Shown: piece after piece, positions 6,382-9,655 of the stretch
Position numbering within the stretch: the first letter of the stretch is position 1
How the letters are laid out: every line of letters begins with the position of its first letter
From: Deltaproteobacteria bacterium
Lineage (GTDB): Bacteria > Desulfobacterota > Desulfarculia > Adiutricales > JAGVGV01
Assembly (NCBI GenBank): GCA_015233515.1
Contig: JADFXS010000090.1
Coordinates: forward strand, 1 to 9,655
Direction of reading: 5' to 3'
Length of the DNA: 9,655 nt
Made by a program: the position numbers and the translations under genes
The notes under the pieces: model-generated
Databases searched by the model: none
What the model was told of the DNA's origin: nothing
The model's input: the letters and a program-made list of their open reading frames with translations, nothing else

Positions 6382-7086
6382 ATGCGGCCGGAAAAAGGCC
6401 CCACAAAACAATGGCGATTTATAAGTTTCATTTTAGGGTTGTGCTTGATCGGACTGAACGCTACCCCGAGTTCAGCCATATCGGATGAGGAATATAAGCG
6501 ACTTCTAACCGAATCTTCCTGGCTGACATCGGTCGACCAGGAACTGAAAGACGTCATGAAGAATCTCCTGACTATAGCCGCCCAGGATCAACGTCAGGAA
6601 TTGGAAAAAGTCCAAAAATACTGGCTGGAGGCCAGAGACGCCAAAGCCACGACCTTGGCCGCTGAAAAAAAAGTTCCCCTGGCCACGGCATACGCCATAC
6701 TCACCGCTGATCGTTCCGCCGAGCTCAAGCCTCTTCTGATCCGCTCATGGTCAAAAAAACTACTGGCCAAAAGACCGGATGCCGGGAACAAGAATACTCA
6801 GAATCAAGCGCAAGAAAAGAAGGAGACTTCAAGTACCAAAACCATGGAAATGGAAGTCAAACCGATGAAGCCAAAAACCATGTCCAAACTTTTTCAAGCC
6901 GCCCCCCAAGATAGCCCGGGCCCTGCCACGGCTGACTCCAATTCATCGATGAGTTCATCGGCGGATCAAGGCAAAGGCTTATCCTCTGAAGCCAAAGCCG
7001 GAGCTTCTCCCACAGATGAAACCGCCCTGGATATTTTTACCGGATTTTCACTGTGGCCCTCCAGCCAATACCATCGGAACAAATAG
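6382..7086 (+). CDS. Exported LprI/DUF1311-like protein with a disordered tail
   Basis: This 234-residue protein has a signal peptide (residues 1-32, likely cut after 'PSSA') and a helical region (about 48-120) resembling the LprI/DUF1311 family, whose founding member inhibits lysozyme. The resemblance rests on 'DQELKDVMKNLL', 'QRQELEKVQKYWLEARDAKA' and 'LTADRSAELKPLL', which parallel the family's ADxxLNxxY, QRxWxxxRDxxC and TxxRxxxL patterns. Cysteines common in the family are absent, so function may differ. The C-terminal half (about 131-234) is low-complexity Ser/Ala/Lys/Asp-rich and probably disordered. ATG 6382 is preferred over ATG 6349 because GAGGAG (6370-6375) is six bases upstream of it. 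The 117 bases before it (6265-6381) hold only short weak hairpins. The gene ends 30 bases before the lipoprotein gene, implying cotranscription. Confidence 0.65.
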   Translation: MRPEKGPTKQWRFISFILGLCLIGLNATPSSAISDEEYKRLLTESSWLTSVDQELKDVMKNLLTIAAQDQRQELEKVQKYWLEARDAKATTLAAEKKVPLATAYAILTADRSAELKPLLIRSWSKKLLAKRPDAGNKNTQNQAQEKKETSSTKTMEMEVKPMKPKTMSKLFQAAPQDSPGPATADSNSSMSSSADQGKGLSSEAKAGASPTDETALDIFTGFSLWPSSQYHRNK

Positions 7087-7116
7087 CTTTATCTTGAGCT
7101 TGGAAAGGATTCGACC

Positions 7117-7806
7117 ATGAAAAGAATATTAAGCCTAGTATCATGTTCCGGGCTGGTTTTGGCGCTTTCCCTCTTTACGGCTTGCGAGTACTCCATAATC
7201 CCGGAAATTTTCATCAATGACATCATAACCGTGGCCGACGGCAAAGAAAAAGTGGTCACCGCCAAAGCCAAAATCAGAATCGCCATGCCATCGGACAAGG
7301 AGTGCGCTGAAAAGCAAGAGAAACTTCTGGGGATTCTCGGCACATTCTTTAATAATGTCAAAAACCCCAAATGTGGGACCGAGCAATTCAACAATTTTTT
7401 TGAAGTGGACGTGGACCTGCCCATGATGGCCGTGAGCAAGGCCCCAGCGGAAATCCCGGGAAAAGGCATGACGGCTATAGGTGTATCCGAGCAATCCGAC
7501 GGCAAGAATAAATTCGTGGTAATCAGCCTGATCCTGGATCGTAATAATTTCAAATCTGTCCTGGAAAATGAATTTTTTGTTTCCTTGGGTCCTAAGGACT
7601 TGACCCTGGCCCTGACGGTGAACAACGATTTATCCGGTGAGGCGACTATTCTGGTTTACAACGCTTTTGTCAGCGGCAAGCCTGTCCCCATGCCCACTTA
7701 CCAGACTCTGGCCCGTCGCGATAAAAAAAATATCGTCCTGGCGGATGTGATGAGCCAATACATTCAGGAAACCGGTTTTGCCGAAGTTCTTCTGCTACGT
7801 AGGTAA
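7117..7806 (+). CDS. Predicted lipoprotein of unknown function
   Basis: This 229-residue protein has a type II signal peptide: MKR, a hydrophobic core, then 'LSLFTAC' with Cys23 as the lipidated residue. Phe at -3 is unusual but tolerable. Glu at +2 is not the classical Asp retention signal, so outer-membrane sorting would be expected if E. coli rules apply. The mature part has alternating strands and helices, with conserved-looking segments 'SDKECAEKQEKLLGIL', 'NNDLSGEATILVYNAFVSG' and 'LARRDKKNIVLADVM'. These recall small uncharacterised lipoproteins of the DUF7424 type, but this is memory of the pattern and has not been searched. Two mature cysteines, in 'KECAE' and 'PKCGT', could form a disulphide. 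AAAGGA at 7104-7109 supports the ATG. The gene lies 30 bases after the LprI-like gene and 31 bases before the next, so an operon is likely. Confidence 0.8.
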   Translation: MKRILSLVSCSGLVLALSLFTACEYSIIPEIFINDIITVADGKEKVVTAKAKIRIAMPSDKECAEKQEKLLGILGTFFNNVKNPKCGTEQFNNFFEVDVDLPMMAVSKAPAEIPGKGMTAIGVSEQSDGKNKFVVISLILDRNNFKSVLENEFFVSLGPKDLTLALTVNNDLSGEATILVYNAFVSGKPVPMPTYQTLARRDKKNIVLADVMSQYIQETGFAEVLLLRR

Positions 7807-7837
7807 TAACCGGCAAAAAAGATAGATGGAGGCATTG

Positions 7838-8515
7838 ATGAAAAAATGTTTAAAAACGGCCTTGGCGGCCACGGTAGCTTTGTTGTTCGTTTTAAACTTA
7901 TCCTCGGTCTGGGCCAAGGATTCCCCACCGTTGGAGGCATTTAAAAAGCTGGGAGCGGCGGCGGAAAAAAAGGATTGGGGCTCGTTTTACGATGGCTGCG
8001 AAAAGAGCACTCAACAAACCATAGGACAATTGTTCCTCTTCGCCTTGGCCCTCGGGACCATGGACAGCCCGGAAAAACAGAAAAAAATGGAAGCGGAACT
8101 GGGGGCTCCTCCAACTCCCGGCCAGGAGAAGAAGATAGACCGGGCCACTTTTATCAAACTCATGAAACTGATGGACGAAATCGGCGATTCCAAGGATGAG
8201 GCCCAAATCGTGCCGAAAAATCCGGAAATAACGGAAAAAGACCTCAAGGCCGATCGAGCCGTGCTCAGCGTCAAGGATCCGGGTAAGCCGGCGCCGGAAG
8301 ATGTGGTTATGGTCTTGGAAGAAGGCGCCTGGAAGTTCTTTATGGCCAATCCTTTTGAAGAAGCCATGAAACAACAAAAAGGCGGCGCTGGCCAGACTTC
8401 TTCGACCGCTCCAGGTGCCGATACCTCGTCATCCACGGCTCCTTCGGCCGGAACAGGCCAGGACGCGGATCAGAAAGCCAAGGAAACCATTAAAAAATTT
8501 TTCAAGAACCAATAA
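7838..8515 (+). CDS. Small exported protein, possibly NTF2-like, with a Ser/Thr/Ala linker
   Basis: This 225-residue protein has a signal peptide (residues 1-26, cut after 'SVWA'). ATG 7838 is chosen over the in-frame ATG 7826 because TGGAGG at 7827-7832 is five bases upstream of it. The mature N-terminal part ('LEAFKKLGAAAEKKDWGSFYDGC') followed by helices and ending in 'DVVMVLEEGAWKFFMANPFEE' has the plan of an NTF2-like/DUF4878 fold: opening helix, then a final strand with a Trp before the closing segment. This is a structural impression and sequence evidence is weak. After about residue 175 comes a linker with two related copies of SSTAP(G/S)A(D/G)T, then a short basic helix 'KAKETIKKFFKNQ' that could bind a membrane or partner. 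It is the last gene of the run, 26 bases from the terminator hairpin. Confidence 0.75.
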   Translation: MKKCLKTALAATVALLFVLNLSSVWAKDSPPLEAFKKLGAAAEKKDWGSFYDGCEKSTQQTIGQLFLFALALGTMDSPEKQKKMEAELGAPPTPGQEKKIDRATFIKLMKLMDEIGDSKDEAQIVPKNPEITEKDLKADRAVLSVKDPGKPAPEDVVMVLEEGAWKFFMANPFEEAMKQQKGGAGQTSSTAPGADTSSSTAPSAGTGQDADQKAKETIKKFFKNQ

Positions 8516-8540
8516 ACAAGATCGTAATTTCATAAACATC

Positions 8541-8571
8541 AGCGGCCGCTTTCGCGGCCGCTTTGATTTTT
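8541..8571 (+). terminator. Strong Rho-independent terminator between convergent genes
   Basis: AGCGGCCGC (8541-8549) pairs perfectly with GCGGCCGCT (8554-8562) around a TTTC loop. TTGATTTTT follows. It closes the plus-strand run ending at 8515. The minus-strand FecR gene stops 13 bases beyond it, so the hairpin may also serve that gene, although the tract on that strand (GATGTTTATG) is less T-rich. Confidence 0.85.
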
Positions 8572-8583
8572 GGCGAACTAACG

Positions 8584-9655
8584 TTATTTACTGAACGGAC
8601 TCATGAACTTATTAAGCAGCGGTTGGGCAGGGGCCAAATTATCCTTGAAATCCTTGGATATAGCCACTTCCTTGGCCTTGACTTCCTCTTGACGGGCCAA
8701 GATTCTTTTCAACCCGTCATCCACGGACTTATATTCCGGTCCTAGCTGTTCGGCAAAGCTCGGCAACAAGGATTTCAGGTGTTCCGTCTGGACAAAGGTA
8801 TTGTTGAGTCTCATCCGCTCGACTCGGAACCGTTGAACCAGTCCCAAAACATTAGCGGCTTCCATATGGGTTTGAATGACCAGCTTCGCTTTTTCCGCGG
8901 CATCGGCCGGTCCCAGGGCCGCCAGTTTTTCATCCAGTTTTTTCAGCACTTCCGCCCGATCTTGAGGCATGGCCTTGATCTTATCCAAAGTGGCCAACCG
9001 GGGATCCACATCTTTTTCCAGCTTGGCTATGATTTCCGGGAGATTGGTTTTCATTCCTTCGATCCGCTTATTGCGGAAAGCTTTCCATTCATCCATGGTT
9101 GCGGCGGTCAGCGGTTGCGGAGTTAAAACCGCGCCGGGTTTGTCGGCGATTACTTCCTGGCCCGGGCTTAAGTCCACCTGACTGGTTTTTTCTCCGGCTT
9201 GATCAGTGGAAACCGCCACCTGCCCCGCGGTCACCGACAAGACCGTGGCTCCGTCTTCAGCCACGCCGATGGAAAAATCCGTCCCGCGGACTCCGGCCAC
9301 CATGGTCGGAGTTATAGCCACGTCATCACCGCGCAGTTTGTTAAGCTTGGCGACAACTCTCCCGAAAAATAAAGACAAGGAAAATTTGCTTTGCTCTTCC
9401 GGAATCAGCTCGTTGATTTCTATCCGCGTGGCTTGGAAGATTTCAAACTTGGAGCCATCGTCCAGAACGAGAACGGCATGACCGCCTTGAGCGCTTTCTA
9501 TAGCTTGGTTTGGTTCCAGTCGATCACCTTTCTTCAAGGTTATCCGTTTACCGTCCTTGAAAATCAATTCCACCCGGCCTTCCACCGAATCCACTACAGC
9601 GGAAATAGCTTGAGCCCAAGCGGGTTGAGCATGGATCGACAAAGACCACCAACAT
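8584..9655 (-). CDS. FecR-domain exported protein with a helical C-terminal half (5' end outside window)
   Basis: At least 357 residues read on the minus strand from the window edge to a TAA at 8584-8586. The frame stays open past the TTG at 9642, and 'CWWSLSIHAQPAWAQA' is the end of a signal peptide, so the true start lies beyond 9655. The mature protein begins about 'ISAVVDSVEGRVE' and contains a FecR domain: 'KKGDRLEPNQAIESAQGGHAVLVLDDGSKFEI' split over two strands, then 'VAGVRGTDFSIGV' (about 9265-9303) and 'VLSVTAGQVAVS'. FecR domains are periplasmic beta structures found in anti-sigma regulators and, without a membrane segment, in free envelope proteins. Here there is no transmembrane segment after the start and no sigma factor nearby. 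The second half is long and charged, probably helical ('MDEWKAFRNKRIEGMK' onward), with no recognised family. It is convergent with the plus-strand run, so it is transcribed separately. Confidence 0.85.
   Translation of the reverse strand, partial: CWWSLSIHAQPAWAQAISAVVDSVEGRVELIFKDGKRITLKKGDRLEPNQAIESAQGGHAVLVLDDGSKFEIFQATRIEINELIPEEQSKFSLSLFFGRVVAKLNKLRGDDVAITPTMVAGVRGTDFSIGVAEDGATVLSVTAGQVAVSTDQAGEKTSQVDLSPGQEVIADKPGAVLTPQPLTAATMDEWKAFRNKRIEGMKTNLPEIIAKLEKDVDPRLATLDKIKAMPQDRAEVLKKLDEKLAALGPADAAEKAKLVIQTHMEAANVLGLVQRFRVERMRLNNTFVQTEHLKSLLPSFAEQLGPEYKSVDDGLKRILARQEEVKAKEVAISKDFKDNLAPAQPLLNKFMSPFSK

Noticed and set aside
7089..7625. 178-codon open frame on the minus strand opposite the lipoprotein gene
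   Set aside because: The plus strand has a ribosome site, a lipobox and coherent protein features; the minus frame shows none of these.
7898..8436. Minus-strand open frames of 159 and 141 codons opposite the last gene of the run
   Set aside because: Both mirror the plus-strand gene, which has a signal peptide, a ribosome site and a terminator in the right place.

Overview
The window looks like part of a chromosome (or large contig) from a Gram-negative bacterium with roughly 50% GC. Nearly every complete gene encodes a protein with a signal peptide, a lipobox or an N-terminal membrane anchor. There is also an OmpA-type peptidoglycan-binding protein and a FecR-domain protein. The style (long TPR proteins, CHAT and DUF4384 domains, FecR, extragenic hairpins) fits Deltaproteobacteria-like or uncultured candidate lineages, but the genus cannot be named from the sequence. 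No RNA genes, CRISPR arrays or transposase genes were seen.

Layout. Positions 1-45 hold the apparent tail of an upstream reading frame. It is followed almost directly by a DUF4384-type protein (48-599) and a hairpin terminator (769-805). Next is an anchored or exported Ala/Ser/Thr-rich protein of unknown function (847-1881), then an intergenic stem-loop and a REP-like hairpin (1952-1982). The centrepiece is a 1094-residue exported TPR-CHAT protease-like protein starting at a GTG (2089-5373), with both catalytic residues intact. A structured 300-base intergenic stretch (5374-5673) follows, holding a second copy of the REP-like hairpin. Then comes a co-directional four-gene run: OmpA-family protein (5674-6264), LprI/DUF1311-like protein (6382-7086), lipoprotein (7117-7806) and a small exported protein with an NTF2-like look (7838-8515). 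It ends at a strong terminator (8541-8571). A FecR-domain protein (8584 to beyond the window end) converges from the minus strand.

How the genes may work together (inference): the set reads as an envelope module, with an exported CHAT peptidase on a long TPR scaffold, small periplasmic partners and a peptidoglycan anchor. The most striking observation is an 11-residue motif, KRxSRDL[VI]FEE. It occurs in the DUF4384 protein and again in a loop inserted into the TPR array of the CHAT protein, encoded by different synonymous codons. This suggests a shared recognition, docking or cleavage site linking the two proteins. That link is a hypothesis, not a demonstrated function.
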